Position numbers and translations under genes: made by a program. 24,866 bases of DNA, from assembly GCA_040002735.1 (NCBI GenBank), contig JBDUDX010000007.1, positions 1 through 24,866 on the forward strand, given 5' to 3'. The first letter of the stretch is position 1, and each line of letters opens with the position of its first letter. Below the pieces are notes generated by a model that was given only the letters and a program-made list of their open reading frames with translations, made no database searches and was not told the origin of the DNA. Below, in pieces: positions 13,773 to 20,697 of this stretch. This stretch comes from JADGOV01 sp040002735 (GTDB lineage: Bacteria > Actinomycetota > Actinomycetes > JADGOV01).

Positions 13773-13803
13773 CGGCTCAGAGGACGGCTCAGAGGACGGC
13801 TCA
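13773..13803 (-). repeat. 12-nt tandem repeat at the glpD 3' end
   Basis: CGGCTCAGAGGA occurs at 13773-13784 and 13785-13796, then continues as CGGCTCA to 13803. Because the unit is a multiple of three, it gives glpD three in-frame TGA stops in a row on the minus strand. Confidence 0.7.
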
Positions 13804-15558
13804 AACAACCGCGTCGCTCGGCTCGTGCCGTTGGCCGGTCCGGACGTCGGGCGCACCGAGCCGAGCGGAGTCGGCGTTGAGGTCATCCGGCATGCCCTGG
13901 GACTCGCATTCCGCCTCGACCCGTAGCAGGTAGTGCTCCACCTCCCGGGCCACGTCGGCCGCCGACCACTGCAGGATCGGCGCGACCAGGCGGGCCACCG
14001 GCTCGGCCGACTCCACGCCGCGTGACCAGGTCTCCACGGAGATGCGCATCCGCCGGGTCAGGATGTCGTCAAGGTGGAGCGCGCCCTCTTCCCGCGCGGC
14101 GTAGACCGCTTCCACCGCCAGGTACTCCTCGGCGCCTTCCAGCGGGCGGCCGAGCTCCGGGCAGGCCCGGATCTCCTCCACGAGTTGGCGGGTCAGCGCG
14201 CCGTAACGTCCCAGGAGGTGGTCGACCGCTTCCAGCGGCAGTCCGGCGGCGGCGGCGAGCGTCTCACGCTGGCGCACGGCTGCGTCGTAGCCTTCTGCGC
14301 CGAGCAGCGGGATGGACTCGGTCCGCGACGGGGGTACCCGCCGGCCGATTTCACGGATCGCGGCGTCGACGGCGTCGGCGGCCATCACCCGGTACGTGGT
14401 GTACTTCCCGCCCGCGACGACGACCAGGCCGGCCGCCGGCCGGACCACGGCGTGTTCCCGGGACAGGTGCGAGGTCTCATCCGACTCGCCGGCGAGCAGC
14501 GGCCGCAGGCCGGCGTAGACGCCCTCGACGTCGTCGGCGGTCAGCGGGCGGCGGAGTACCCGGTTCACGTGGCCGAGGAGGTAGTCGATGTCGCGGGAAC
14601 TAGCGGCCGGGTGCGCCCGGTCCAGGTCCCAGTCGGTATCCGTGGTGCCGACGATCCAGTGCGCACCCCACGGGACGACGAACAGCACGCTCTTCTCGGT
14701 ACGCAGAATCAACCCGGTCTCCAGGTCGATCCGGTCTTTCGGTACGACGAGATGGACGCCCTTGGACGCCCGGACCCGCAGCCGTTCCGACCCCGGCTCG
14801 CCGCCGAGCATCTCGGCGACGTCATCACTCCACACTCCGGTGGCCGCGACGACCGCCCGAGCACGGACTTCGATCTCCTCGCCGGACTCGAGATCGCGCA
14901 CCCGGGCGCCGACCACCCGGCCGTGGTCGCGCAGCAGGGCCAGTACCCGCGCGCTGTTCGCGACCGCCGCGCCTTCCCGGGCTGCCGTGCGTACCACGGC
15001 AAGGGTGTGCCGGGCGTCGTCGACCTGCCCGTCGTAGTACTGAACAGCGCCGATCAAGCTGTCCCGACGCAGGCCCGGGGCCAGCGCCAGGGCACCGGTG
15101 CGGGTGAGGTGCCGATGCCGGGGGAGCGCCGAGCCGCCGCTGCTGGTGGCACCCATGGCGTCGTAGAGCGCGATACCGGCGCCGACGTAGGCCCGTTCCC
15201 AGCCGCGGTGGCGCAGCGGGAACAGGAACGGCACTGGCCGTACCAGGTGCGGGGCCAGCCGCTTGGTGAGCAGCGAACGCTCCCGCAACGCCTCGAAGAC
15301 CAGCGTGAAGTTGAGCTGCTCCAGGTAGCGCAGGCCACCGTGGATCAGCTTGCTGGACCGGCTGGAGGTGCCGCTGGCCCAGTCGCGGGCTTCGACCAGC
15401 GCTACGGAGAGGTTTCGGGTGACCGCATCCAGTGCGGTCCCGGCACCGGTGACCCCGCCGCCGATGACCAGAACGTCGAACGTCTCCGTCGCCATTCGCG
15501 CCAGGGCGGCATGGCGCTGACGGGGGTTCAGCCGGTCGGCTCGGGCATTGTCAGGCAT
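13801..15558 (-). CDS. glpD: Glycerol-3-phosphate dehydrogenase, FAD-dependent (GlpD)
   Basis: A 585-residue flavoprotein that oxidises sn-glycerol 3-phosphate to dihydroxyacetone phosphate and passes electrons to menaquinone at the membrane. The FAD site is VIGGGVTGAGTALDA (31-45; G33-x-G35-x-x-G38) with E56, followed by GTSSRSSKLIHGGLRYLEQ (63-81), the GlpD signature. ATGVWSDDVAEM, ASKGVHLVVPKDR, VPWGAHWIVGTTDTDWD and AGGKYTTYRVMAADAVD are also typical. The C-terminal domain (about 400-560) is complete. The ATG at 15558 has TAGGCT 7 nt upstream and no clear ribosome site. galT, upstream on the same strand, ends 67 nt before, so glpD may have its own promoter or be read through from galT. 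Confidence 0.95.
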   Translation of the reverse strand: MPDNARADRLNPRQRHAALARMATETFDVLVIGGGVTGAGTALDAVTRNLSVALVEARDWASGTSSRSSKLIHGGLRYLEQLNFTLVFEALRERSLLTKRLAPHLVRPVPFLFPLRHRGWERAYVGAGIALYDAMGATSSGGSALPRHRHLTRTGALALAPGLRRDSLIGAVQYYDGQVDDARHTLAVVRTAAREGAAVANSARVLALLRDHGRVVGARVRDLESGEEIEVRARAVVAATGVWSDDVAEMLGGEPGSERLRVRASKGVHLVVPKDRIDLETGLILRTEKSVLFVVPWGAHWIVGTTDTDWDLDRAHPAASSRDIDYLLGHVNRVLRRPLTADDVEGVYAGLRPLLAGESDETSHLSREHAVVRPAAGLVVVAGGKYTTYRVMAADAVDAAIREIGRRVPPSRTESIPLLGAEGYDAAVRQRETLAAAAGLPLEAVDHLLGRYGALTRQLVEEIRACPELGRPLEGAEEYLAVEAVYAAREEGALHLDDILTRRMRISVETWSRGVESAEPVARLVAPILQWSAADVAREVEHYLLRVEAECESQGMPDDLNADSARLGAPDVRTGQRHEPSDAVV

Positions 15559-15565
15559 TACCGTC

Positions 15566-15571
15566 AGCCTA
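15566..15571 (-). promoter_or_regulatory. Candidate leaderless promoter -10 of glpD
   Basis: On the minus strand TAGGCT is followed by 7 nt and the ATG of glpD. It lies in the 67-nt gap downstream of galT, so glpD can be transcribed independently of galT. Confidence 0.45.
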
Positions 15572-15625
15572 CGACCGACTTCCCCTGCTCGATCACGGAG
15601 GCCGGATGCGCGGGCCGCAACCGGG

Positions 15626-16714
15626 CTATACCGGTACCGCCCGCAGCGCCTCGGCGGACTGCTCCGGGTTGATGTCGTTGATGAATGCCCCCATCCCGGA
15701 CTCCGAGCCGGCGAGGTATTTCAACTTGCCGGCGGCCCGCCGGATGGAGAACAGCTCCAGGTGCAGGTACCCGAGATCGCGGTCGATCCGGGTAGGCGCC
15801 TGATGCCAAGCCGCGATGTAGGGCATCCGTACGCCGAACAACCCGTCGAAGCGGCGCAGCACCTCCAGGTACAGCGGTCCGAAGTCGGCCCGTTCCTCCT
15901 CGGACAACGCCGGCAGGTCCGGTAGTTGACGGTTGGGGTAGAGGTGCACCTCGACCGGCCAGCGGGCCGCGGCCGGGACGAACGCCGTCCAGTACTCGGT
16001 GCTGGCGATCACCCGTACGCCGGCCCGCTGCTCCGCAGCGAGCACGTCCGCGAAGAGATTGCGCCAGTTGCTCTCCCGGTGCCGCCGGGCCGACTCCAGC
16101 TGGCGCCGGGTGCGCGGGGTGACGAACGGGTACGCGTAGATCTGACCGTGCGGGTGGGCCAGCGTGACGCCGATCTCTTCGCCGCGGTTCTCGAACGGGA
16201 ACACCTGCTCCACCCCGGGCAGCGCGGACAGCTCGCGGGTGCGATCCACCCAGGCCTCCAGCACGGTACGCACCCGGTGCGGCGGCAGCTCGCCGAAACC
16301 GGAGTTGTGGTCGGAGGTGAAGCAGACCACCTCGCAGCGGCCGATGCCGGGCTGACGGACGAAGAGCTCCTGGTCGCCGTCGATCAGCGGTGGCACCGCC
16401 GGAATGTCCTGCGCGAGTGAGGGAAACCGGTTCTCGAACACCACCACGTCGTAGTCGGTGTCCGGGATCTCGGTCCGGCGGTCGGCGGTCGAGGCGCAGA
16501 GCGGACACTGATCGGTCGGGGGCAGGTGCGTCCGGGACTGTCGGTGGGAAGCCAGCGCGACCCACTCGTCGAGCAGCACGTCGTACCGAATCTCCGACGA
16601 GGTGGCCAGGTGGGGGAGGTCGCGGGTGTCGACGGCGGTCCGGGTAGCGTCGTCGGATTCGTCGAAGTACATCAGCGTGCGTCCGTCGGCCATCGTGGTC
16701 ACGGTCTTCTTCAT
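15626..16714 (-). CDS. galT: Galactose-1-phosphate uridylyltransferase (GalT)
   Basis: A 362-residue Leloir enzyme that exchanges UMP between UDP-glucose and galactose 1-phosphate. The zinc pair C70-P-L-C73 and SDHNSGF are present. The catalytic histidine triad motif HPHGQ is at 187-191, with H189 as the uridylylated nucleophile. Later motifs are STEYWTAFVPAAARWPVEVHLYPNR and GYLHLELFSIRRAAGKLKYLAGSE, all typical. The ATG at 16714 gives MKKTVTTMADGRTLMYFDE, which looks like a native N-terminus, but the bases upstream (GCCAGCAGC) contain no ribosome site. Instead the start overlaps the stop of a six-codon ORF (ATGA), the last of three such ORFs in the leader. No galactokinase gene is adjacent. 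Confidence 0.95.
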   Translation of the reverse strand: MKKTVTTMADGRTLMYFDESDDATRTAVDTRDLPHLATSSEIRYDVLLDEWVALASHRQSRTHLPPTDQCPLCASTADRRTEIPDTDYDVVVFENRFPSLAQDIPAVPPLIDGDQELFVRQPGIGRCEVVCFTSDHNSGFGELPPHRVRTVLEAWVDRTRELSALPGVEQVFPFENRGEEIGVTLAHPHGQIYAYPFVTPRTRRQLESARRHRESNWRNLFADVLAAEQRAGVRVIASTEYWTAFVPAAARWPVEVHLYPNRQLPDLPALSEEERADFGPLYLEVLRRFDGLFGVRMPYIAAWHQAPTRIDRDLGYLHLELFSIRRAAGKLKYLAGSESGMGAFINDINPEQSAEALRAVPV

Positions 16715-16731
16715 GCTGCTGGCCGAGTCAT
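16711..16731 (-). CDS. Leader mini-ORF 3 (MTRPAA) overlapping the galT start
   Basis: On the minus strand ATG ACT CGG CCA GCA GCA TGA; the TGA shares bases with the galT ATG (ATGA). It has no ribosome site of its own. It is probably a coupling element and not a functional peptide. Confidence 0.45.
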   Translation of the reverse strand: MTRPAA

Positions 16732-16748
16732 GCTGCTGGCCCTGTCAT
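16728..16748 (-). CDS. Leader mini-ORF 2 (MTGPAA)
   Basis: On the minus strand ATG ACA GGG CCA GCA GCA TGA; its TGA overlaps the ATG of mini-ORF 3. It contains the same Pro-Ala-Ala ending as mini-ORF 3. Confidence 0.45.
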   Translation of the reverse strand: MTGPAA

Positions 16749-16765
16749 GCCGCTGCTTCCGTCAT
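16745..16765 (-). CDS. Leader mini-ORF 1 (MTEAAA) with the only good ribosome site
   Basis: On the minus strand ATG ACG GAA GCA GCG GCA TGA; its TGA overlaps the ATG of mini-ORF 2. GAGGA (plus 16773-16777) starts 12 nt upstream, with an 8-nt gap after GAGG. It is the best Shine-Dalgarno in the leader, so ribosomes probably load here. Confidence 0.5.
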   Translation of the reverse strand: MTEAAA

Positions 16766-16792
16766 GCCGCGATCCTCGCATCCGCCGCCAGC

Positions 16793-16804
16793 TAGGGTCG
16801 ATCC
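16793..16804 (+). promoter_or_regulatory. Candidate leaderless promoter -10 of galE
   Basis: TAGGGT (16793-16798) plus exactly 6 nt precede the GTG at 16805. No ribosome site is present, so the galE transcript probably begins at its start codon. The galT promoter must lie within or beyond the same 90-bp gap. Confidence 0.55.
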
Positions 16805-17782
16805 GTGAAGATCCTGGTCACCGGCGGTGCCGGCTACATCGGCAGTGCAGTGTCGGCGCAGCTGCTCGCCGGCGGCGCCGAGGTGGTGGTGCTGGATGAC
16901 CTGTCGACTGGACATCGGGACGCGGTCCCCGCCGGGGCGCAGTTTCGCGAAGTGTCGCTGCTCGACCCGCCGGCCCTCGGCGACGTCCTGGCCGAGGAGT
17001 TCGACGGTGTGCTGCACTTCGCTGCGAAATCGCTCGTCGGGGAGTCGATGGAGCGCCCCGAGCTGTACTACCGTAACAACGTCGTCGGCTCGCTGAACCT
17101 GCTCGACGCGATGCGGGCGGCGGGGGTACGCCGGCTGGTGTTCTCCTCCACCGCCGCGACCTACGGCGAGCCGGAATCGGTACCGATCCGCGAGGACGCG
17201 CCGACGGTGCCGACGAACGCGTACGGCGCCACCAAGCTGGCGATCGACGGGATGATCCGTTTCGAGTGCGGGGCGCACGGGCTCACCGCGGCGAGCCTGC
17301 GGTACTTCAACGTCGCCGGCGCGCTCGGCGCGCAGGGGGAGCGGCATGGTACCGAGACGCACCTCATACCGATCGTGCTGCAGGTGGCTCTCGGGCAGCG
17401 GGACGCCATCTCGGTGTACGGCACCGACTACCCGACCGAGGACGGTACGGCCGTCCGGGACTACATCCACGTGGAGGATCTCGGCCGGGCGCATTCGCTG
17501 GCGCTGGAGGCGCTGGCGCCGGACGGGCGAGGTGAGCACCGGATCTACAACCTCGGCGTCGGGGCCGGCTTCTCGGTTCGTCAGGTCATCGACGTCTGCC
17601 GGGAGGTCACCGGTCGGGAGATTCGGGCCGTCGACGTGGGCCGGCGGGCGGGGGACCCGAGCGTACTGGTGGCCGCCAGTGACCGGATCAGCGCGGAGTT
17701 GGGCTGGAAGCCGGAACGCACGCTGACCGACATGGTGCGCGATGCCTGGGTGTTCGCCCAGGGCCGGGCCGCTCGCTCATGA
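16805..17782 (+). CDS. galE: UDP-glucose 4-epimerase (GalE)
   Basis: A 325-residue extended short-chain dehydrogenase that interconverts UDP-galactose and UDP-glucose using tightly bound NAD+. It shows GGAGYIG (7-13), LDDLSTGHRD (30-39), HFAAKSLVGESMERPELYYRNN, the catalytic SSTAATYGE (114-122), Y140-x3-K144 (YGATK) and LRYFNVAGA. The C-terminal GEHRIYNLGVGAGFSVRQVI and LGWKPERTL complete the fold. The GTG start is directly behind a leaderless-type -10. Its stop overlaps the start of the DUF3097 gene (ATGA). It is divergent from galT, so galactose use and cell-wall precursor supply may be controlled from the shared 90-bp region. Confidence 0.96.
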   Translation: MKILVTGGAGYIGSAVSAQLLAGGAEVVVLDDLSTGHRDAVPAGAQFREVSLLDPPALGDVLAEEFDGVLHFAAKSLVGESMERPELYYRNNVVGSLNLLDAMRAAGVRRLVFSSTAATYGEPESVPIREDAPTVPTNAYGATKLAIDGMIRFECGAHGLTAASLRYFNVAGALGAQGERHGTETHLIPIVLQVALGQRDAISVYGTDYPTEDGTAVRDYIHVEDLGRAHSLALEALAPDGRGEHRIYNLGVGAGFSVRQVIDVCREVTGREIRAVDVGRRAGDPSVLVAASDRISAELGWKPERTLTDMVRDAWVFAQGRAARS

Positions 17783-18600
17783 TCGATGGCGTGAACCGCT
17801 CGGATATCCGAGCGCAACTCGCCATGGATCATCCGGGACGCGCGCTGGGGCGCCGGCCAGCGGCTGAGGTGACCGCCGAGCTCGGCTTGGTCGTGGAGGA
17901 CATCGAGGGGTACGTCGGGGAGATCGTCGCGCTCGCCAAAGACGCGGTGACGTTGGAGGACCGGCACCGCCGGCGCCGCCTGTTCCGGTACGGTCCCGGC
18001 TACCTCATCGACGGCCGGCCGATACTGCTGATCCGTCCCAGCGGCGCCTGCCCGGAGCGCCCGACCCGGACGGCGTCGGGCTCCCGCGCTGTGGCGGCCG
18101 CCCCCGCTCGGGTGGCTCGGGCCAGCCGGATCCTGGTCGAAGGCGTGCACGACGCCGAACTGGTCGAGAAAGTATGGGGCGACGACCTGCGGATCGAAGG
18201 CGTCGTGGTGGAACCCCTGCACGGCATCGACGACCTGGCTGGGGTGGTCGCCGAGTTCCGGCCGACGCCCACCCGGCGCCTCGGCGTGCTGGTCGACCAC
18301 CTGGTCGCCGGCTCCAAAGAGAGCCGGCTGGTCGGTGCAGTGCGCCACGAGTACGTGCTGGTCACCGGGCACCCGTACGTCGACATCTGGCAGGCCGTGA
18401 AACCGGCCACGCTCGGCATCCCGGCGTGGCCGGTGGTGCCTCCCGGTCGGCCGTGGAAGGAAGGCGTCTGCGCCGCTCTCGGGGTCGGTGACCCGCGGGA
18501 GATGTGGCGACGGGTCCTCGGGTCGGTACGGACCTACGCCGACCTGGAGACGCCGCTGCTCGGTGCGGTGGAGCGGTTGATCGACTTCGTCACGGAGTAG
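17779..18600 (+). CDS. DUF3097 family protein
   Basis: A 273-residue cytoplasmic protein of the actinobacterial DUF3097 family. An N-terminal domain (about 30-87) has the small-barrel-like pattern GLVVEDIEGYVGEIVALAKD, then VTLEDRHRRRRLFRYGPGYLI. The conserved core (115-260) reads ILVEGVHDAELVEKVWGDDL, EGVVVEPLHGIDDL, RRLGVLVDHLVAGSKESRLV and VTGHPYVDIWQAVKP. The E121-G-x-x-D125 motif and the later VDH (172-174) are reminiscent of Toprim-type metal sites, but that is only a visual resemblance. The ATG at 17779 overlaps the galE stop, so it is coupled to galE. A GTG at 17791 is an alternative start. The function is not established. Confidence 0.85.
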   Translation: MIDGVNRSDIRAQLAMDHPGRALGRRPAAEVTAELGLVVEDIEGYVGEIVALAKDAVTLEDRHRRRRLFRYGPGYLIDGRPILLIRPSGACPERPTRTASGSRAVAAAPARVARASRILVEGVHDAELVEKVWGDDLRIEGVVVEPLHGIDDLAGVVAEFRPTPTRRLGVLVDHLVAGSKESRLVGAVRHEYVLVTGHPYVDIWQAVKPATLGIPAWPVVPPGRPWKEGVCAALGVGDPREMWRRVLGSVRTYADLETPLLGAVERLIDFVTE

Positions 18601-18639
18601 CCGCGGGCGATCACCCGGTCGGCGTGACCGTCCACCGGT

Positions 18640-18802
18640 GCGCGCAGGCTGGCGACGGTATAGCCGGGTCCGAACGGTTGCTCGCTGACCGCGGCCCAGC
18701 CCCGGCCGACCGGCGTTCCCCCACGACGGTACGCAAACCCGCCCGGGCCAGGTAACCGGCCGCCACCAGGCCGTTGGAGCCGCCGCCGACCGATCTTCGG
18801 TC
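18640..18802 (-). pseudogene. Frameshifted remnant of an FAD-dependent oxidoreductase (phytoene-desaturase-like)
   Basis: One minus-strand frame reads SVGGGSNGLVAAGYLARAGL, then RTVVGERR (18793 down to about 18710): the Rossmann FAD fingerprint GGGxxG with the acidic residue 19 positions on. After a frame change near 18700-18710, the next frame continues WAAVSEQPFGPGYTVASL, which matches what follows this motif in CrtI-like oxidoreductases. Only about 55 of an expected 500 or so residues remain, there is no start codon directly before the fingerprint, and the fragment stops making sense beyond about 18645. It is a decayed N-terminal fragment. The family assignment rests on motif recognition only. 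Confidence 0.6.
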
Positions 18803-18811
18803 AGGGTAGGT

Positions 18812-18881
18812 GATCGCGCACCTCACGCCAGGCGTCGGGTCAGCGGCTCCGGTACCGACGGCCCACCCGAGGTGCGCGATC
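18812..18881. repeat. 13-bp perfect inverted repeat with an inner stem, beside the FAD-oxidoreductase remnant
   Basis: GATCGCGCACCTC (18812-18824) and GAGGTGCGCGATC (18869-18881) are perfectly complementary across 44 nt. Inside, CGTCGG (18833-18838) pairs with CCGACG (18855-18860). A separate small hairpin, GACCGA-TCT-TCGGTC, stands at 18788-18802. It could be a small mobile-element remnant, a terminator of the lost gene, or an operator for the Nudix gene. Confidence 0.7.
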
Positions 18882-18930
18882 GGCAAGCTCGACATCGCGT
18901 CACCGTCCGGCAACCGGGCACGCGTTGGGC

Positions 18931-18942
18931 TACCGTACGGCG
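18931..18942 (+). promoter_or_regulatory. Candidate leaderless promoter -10 of the Nudix gene
   Basis: TACCGT (18931-18936) plus exactly 6 nt precede the GTG at 18943. This placement helps choose that GTG over an in-frame TTG at 18925, which would lie upstream of the proposed transcript start. Confidence 0.5.
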
Positions 18943-19425
18943 GTGCACCGACGAGGGGACGGAACCGGCGATGGCGGCGGCTGGGTGATCTGCCGGCTCG
19001 GTGATCGGCATTGGGGGCGGTACGGGGCGGCCGGCTTGCTGCTGCACACCGAGGACGGGTCAGCCGGCCACCGCGTACTGCTGCAACTGCGCGCCGGCTG
19101 GAGTCATCAGGGGGGTACCTGGGGGCTGCCCGGGGGGGCTCGGGACAGCCATGAGACGCCGGAGCAGGCCGCGGTCCGGGAGGCCGGTGAGGAGACCGGC
19201 ATCGATCCCGCGCTGGTTCGGGTGCACGCCACCGTGGTCGACGACGACTGCGGCTGGTCCTACGTCACCGTGCTCGCGTCGGCGCCCGGCCCGATTCCGG
19301 CCGCCGCGGTGAGCGGGGAGAGCGAGGACGTGCGCTGGGTCGCCGAGGAAGACGTACCCGACCTGCCGCTGCATCCCCGGCTGGCCGACATGTGGCCACG
19401 GCTGGTGGCCGCCGTGCACGACTGA
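18943..19425 (+). CDS. Nudix hydrolase
   Basis: A 160-residue Nudix protein that hydrolyses nucleoside diphosphates linked to another group. The complete Nudix box is at residues 65-87: G65-x5-E71-x7-R79-E80-A-G-E83-E84-T-G86-I87, including the metal-binding glutamates. The N-terminal lead GWVICRLGDRHWGRYGAAGL and QLRAGWSHQGGTWGLPGGA are typical of actinobacterial members annotated as MutT-like or ADP-ribose pyrophosphatases. The substrate is not predictable. The start is the GTG at 18943, set by the -10 hexamer. The gene stands alone after the scar region, and its stop is 21 nt from the convergent amidohydrolase stop. Confidence 0.9.
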   Translation: MHRRGDGTGDGGGWVICRLGDRHWGRYGAAGLLLHTEDGSAGHRVLLQLRAGWSHQGGTWGLPGGARDSHETPEQAAVREAGEETGIDPALVRVHATVVDDDCGWSYVTVLASAPGPIPAAAVSGESEDVRWVAEEDVPDLPLHPRLADMWPRLVAAVHD

Positions 19426-19446
19426 CGAGGAAGGCGCCGGCCCGAC

Positions 19447-20649
19447 TCAGACCACCCGCAACCCGTCCTGCCATACCTGGTCAATCCGGGTGTTTAGCCG
19501 GACGAGATCCAGCACGTTGCCGGTGATGACTACCAGATCCGCCCGCTTACCCGGTTGCAGGCTGCCCAGCTCGTCGCCGACCCGGAACAGGTCCGCGGCG
19601 CTGGCGGTGGCGGCGAGAATTGCGTCGGCCGGCGTCATCGCGCTGAACTCCATCATCAGCGACAGCTCTTCGAGGTTGCGGCCGAACGGCATCACCGGTG
19701 CATCGGTGCCCATGGCCACGCGTACGCCGGCATCGACCGCCCGGGAGAACGACTCGATGTGCGCCTCGGCGACTTCCCGGATCTTCCGCTTGCTGCCCTC
19801 GGAGATGGCGATGCCCGCCGCGACGGCCTCGATCACACCCTGCGGAGCGAGCAGGGTGGGCACCAACCAGGTGCCCCGGGCCACCATCAGATCGATGGTC
19901 TCGTCGTCGAGGAACACGCCGTGTTCGATGGACCGTACGCCGGCCCGGACGGCTTCCTTGATGCCCTCGGTGGCTTGGGCGTGGGCCATCACCGGGATCT
20001 CCACCGCGTTCGCCTCGGCCACCAGAGCGGCCAACTCGTCACCGCGGTAGTGCCCGTGCCGGGGGTTGGTATCCGGGGACAGCACGCCGCCGGAGGTGGC
20101 CACCTTGAGCACGTCGGCGCCGGCCCGGATCAGCTCACGCGCCTTCCGGCGCATCGCCTCCGGGCCATCGGCGACCGGGTCCGGACGTCCGGGGTGCGGG
20201 GCGGAGAAGACCGACCCGGTCAGGCCCGAGGCCATGCAGTTGTCGCCGTGCCCACCGGTCTGGCTGATCATCGTCACCGAGATCTGCAGCCGGGGTCCGG
20301 GCAGCAGCTTGTCCGCCAACGCCCGCTTGATCCCCGCGTCGGCCCCGCCGGCGTCCCGCACACTGGTGATCCCCAGACCCAGTAACGTGCGGAGGTTCTG
20401 GGCCGCCACGAAGAACTGGTACGAGAAGGGCTGCTGCATGTTGTCGTACGGGCTGATGCTCCGCAGCACGGTATGCACGTGAGCGTCGAAGAGTCCGGGC
20501 AGCACACTGCAGCCGGTGACGTCCACCGCCTCGTCGCCGTCGAGACCCGGTCCGACCTCGACGATTCGTCCGTCGGCGATGACGATATCGGCGGGGGCGA
20601 GCCCGGTGCCGTCGAAGATCCGACCCCCGGTGAAGACCGTCCGCATCAT
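19447..20649 (-). CDS. Amidohydrolase-family metal-dependent hydrolase
   Basis: A 400-residue TIM-barrel hydrolase of the imidazolonepropionase/prolidase-like branch of the amidohydrolase superfamily. An N-terminal beta sandwich (TVFTGGRIFDGTGLAPADIV, IADGRIVEVG) leads to the metal motif H57-V-H59. K182 (LKVATSGG) is the likely bridging carboxylated lysine. Further ligands are H223 (MAHAQ) and H243 (IEHGVF), and D316 (GTDAPV) is the catalytic acid/base. The C-terminus LQPGKRADLVVITGN closes the sandwich. Related enzymes cleave Xaa-Pro dipeptides or other amides; the substrate is unknown. The ATG pair at 20649/20646 gives the natural N-terminus. There is no signal peptide. It is divergent from the esterase genes with a 48-bp gap that contains no TA dinucleotide. 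Confidence 0.9.
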   Translation of the reverse strand: MMRTVFTGGRIFDGTGLAPADIVIADGRIVEVGPGLDGDEAVDVTGCSVLPGLFDAHVHTVLRSISPYDNMQQPFSYQFFVAAQNLRTLLGLGITSVRDAGGADAGIKRALADKLLPGPRLQISVTMISQTGGHGDNCMASGLTGSVFSAPHPGRPDPVADGPEAMRRKARELIRAGADVLKVATSGGVLSPDTNPRHGHYRGDELAALVAEANAVEIPVMAHAQATEGIKEAVRAGVRSIEHGVFLDDETIDLMVARGTWLVPTLLAPQGVIEAVAAGIAISEGSKRKIREVAEAHIESFSRAVDAGVRVAMGTDAPVMPFGRNLEELSLMMEFSAMTPADAILAATASAADLFRVGDELGSLQPGKRADLVVITGNVLDLVRLNTRIDQVWQDGLRVV

Positions 20650-20697
20650 GAGCCGCACTCTGCCACGGGGGACCGGGCCGTCCTGCCGACCGGTCCG

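Larger units (their letters stand above)
16711..16778 (-). repeat. Four degenerate 17-bp tandem repeats in the galT leader
   Basis: Units begin at 16711, 16728, 16745 and 16762 on the plus strand with TCATGCTGCTGGCCGAG, TCATGCTGCTGGCCCTG, TCATGCCGCTGCTTCCG and TCATGCCGCGATCCTCG. Each contains CAT, an ATG on the minus strand, at the same place. The two units nearest galT are almost identical and the distal ones diverge. Confidence 0.85.

Noticed and set aside
14074..15672. A 532-codon open frame antisense to glpD
   Set aside because: No recognisable motif and shadow-type composition. glpD on the other strand is complete.
16711..16778. CRISPR array
   Set aside because: The 17-nt units are contiguous with no spacers and no cas genes are present. 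They are tandem repeats of a translation-start region.
18925..18942. TTG at 18925 as the Nudix start
   Set aside because: It lies upstream of the -10 hexamer, has no ribosome site, and adds residues outside the usual N-terminus.
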